This document shows, piece after piece, positions 63,393 to 64,000 of a DNA stretch of 64,000 bases (the stretch's first letter is position 1; every line of letters begins with the position of its first letter). This stretch comes from SHZI01 sp040080965 (GTDB lineage Bacteria; Pseudomonadota; Gammaproteobacteria; Steroidobacterales; GCA-2729495). A program made the position numbers and the translations under genes. The notes beneath the pieces were generated by a model, which did not search any database, was not told where the DNA came from, and saw only the letters and a program-made list of their open reading frames with translations. The DNA lies in NCBI GenBank assembly GCA_040080965.1, contig JBEBHH010000003.1, positions 132,565 to 196,564 on the forward strand, written 5' to 3'.

Positions 63393-64000
63393 TCGCGCAA
63401 TCCCAGCTTCGACAGCAGGATGGCTGCCAGTCCGTCGCCGACGTGGTCGATATCCGCGGGGCCGCCGAGCAGTTCCAGCGACGTGACCGGCAGCCCCGGG
63501 TAGCCGCAGGGATTGATGCCGGCGAAGGGCGCCAGGTCCAGGGCGACGTTCAGCGCCAGGCCGTGGTAGGTGCAGCCCCGCCGGACCCGGAGCCCGATGC
63601 TGGCCAGCTTCGCCCCCGCCACGTAGACCCCCGGCGCCTCGCGCCGGGCCGACGCGGTGATGCCGTAACCGGCAACCAGCTCAATCACTGAATCCTCCAG
63701 CGCTGAAACGACCTGCCGGATGCCGAGCCCGGCGCGTTGCAGGTCGAGCAGCGGGTAGGCCACCAGCTGGCCCGGCCCGTGGTAGGTCACCTGACCGCCC
63801 CGGTCCGTCTGCACGACAGGAATGCTGCCGGCCGAAATCACGTGGTCCAGGTTGGTGTTGAGGCCGAGTGTGTACACGGGCGGATGCTGCAGCAGCCACA
63901 GTTCGTCCGGCGTGTCAGGGCCGCGCGTGGCGGTGAAGTCGCGCATGGCCGCGACACACGCGTCGTAGGGGGTGAGCCCCGGAAGTCGCCGGACCAGGGC
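63389..64000 (-). CDS. lipB: Octanoyltransferase LipB (5' end outside window)
   Basis: The frame is open to the window edge, so the first residues are missing; 203 residues are visible, beginning ALVRRLPGLTPYDACVAAM. It transfers octanoyl from acyl carrier protein to lipoyl domains. Motifs LQHPPVYTLG, RGGQVTYHGPGQLVAYPL, the catalytic-lysine segment GAKLASIGLRVRRGCTYHGLALNV (quoted in part) and the Cys-bearing NPCGYPG are present. The stop comes from the palindrome at 63301-63392. Confidence 0.94.
   Translation of the reverse strand, partial: ALVRRLPGLTPYDACVAAMRDFTATRGPDTPDELWLLQHPPVYTLGLNTNLDHVISAGSIPVVQTDRGGQVTYHGPGQLVAYPLLDLQRAGLGIRQVVSALEDSVIELVAGYGITASARREAPGVYVAGAKLASIGLRVRRGCTYHGLALNVALDLAPFAGINPCGYPGLPVTSLELLGGPADIDHVGDGLAAILLSKLGLRE

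Overview
The window is a compact, high-GC (roughly two-thirds G+C by eye) stretch of a Gram-negative chromosome. The block lptD-surA-pdxA-rsmA-apaG-apaH, lgt-thyA, hrpB, tripartite RND pumps, a complete five-enzyme hut pathway and a PEP-CTERM-type sorting signal together point to a gammaproteobacterium, perhaps near Xanthomonadales, Nevskiales or Steroidobacterales. That placement is inferred from gene content. I saw no rRNA, tRNA, CRISPR array, insertion sequence or phage gene.

Layout. 1-3.5 kb: two MacB/FtsX-type ABC permeases (the first cut by the window edge) and an unrecognised secreted protein. 3.5-16.5 kb: a cytochrome c5-like protein, an RND adaptor plus HAE1 pump, UppP, a small His-rich exported protein, a czcCBA-type divalent-metal efflux operon and an MFS transporter. 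16.5-20.2 kb: two paired ABC exporter half-transporters behind a MerR-type promoter. 20.2-23.2 kb: an isocitrate dehydrogenase-like enzyme, a lipoprotein with a duplicated cysteine module and a ChaN-PDZ protein. 23.2-30.7 kb: histidine utilisation (hutI divergent from hutF-hutC-hutU-hutH-hutG), with a likely HutC operator between them. 30.8-37.1 kb: two large secreted haem proteins (beta-propeller/dihaem/dockerin-like and Kelch/PKD/cytochrome) flanking a PpiC-like lipoprotein. 37.2-44.5 kb: a UbiD-family protein with a Tat-like leader, YqhA, an exported methyltransferase-like protein, a DPP-IV-type peptidase, an OprB-like porin and a GNAT enzyme. 44.5-50 kb: a small ORF, hrpB, lgt, thyA and a PEP-CTERM protein. 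50-55.8 kb: a complete tripartite HAE1 RND pump. 55.8-64 kb: apaH, apaG, rsmA, pdxA, surA, lptD, then murU and lipB (cut by the window edge).

How it works together. The dominant theme is envelope function: three RND systems, an ABC exporter pair, an MFS carrier and MacB-like permeases, plus outer-membrane biogenesis (LptD, SurA, Lgt, UppP, MurU). The metabolic core is histidine degradation to glutamate via formylglutamate.

The strongest unexplained signal is a family of long palindromes. Three sit exactly between convergent genes and supply both flanking genes with their TAG stop codons. Two of these are both 92 bp and carry the same 42-bp core in opposite orientations with different but structurally matching arms. 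A fourth, unrelated hairpin supplies the apaH stop. The second signal is the 31-37 kb cassette of secreted haem, propeller and adhesion-like multidomain proteins.
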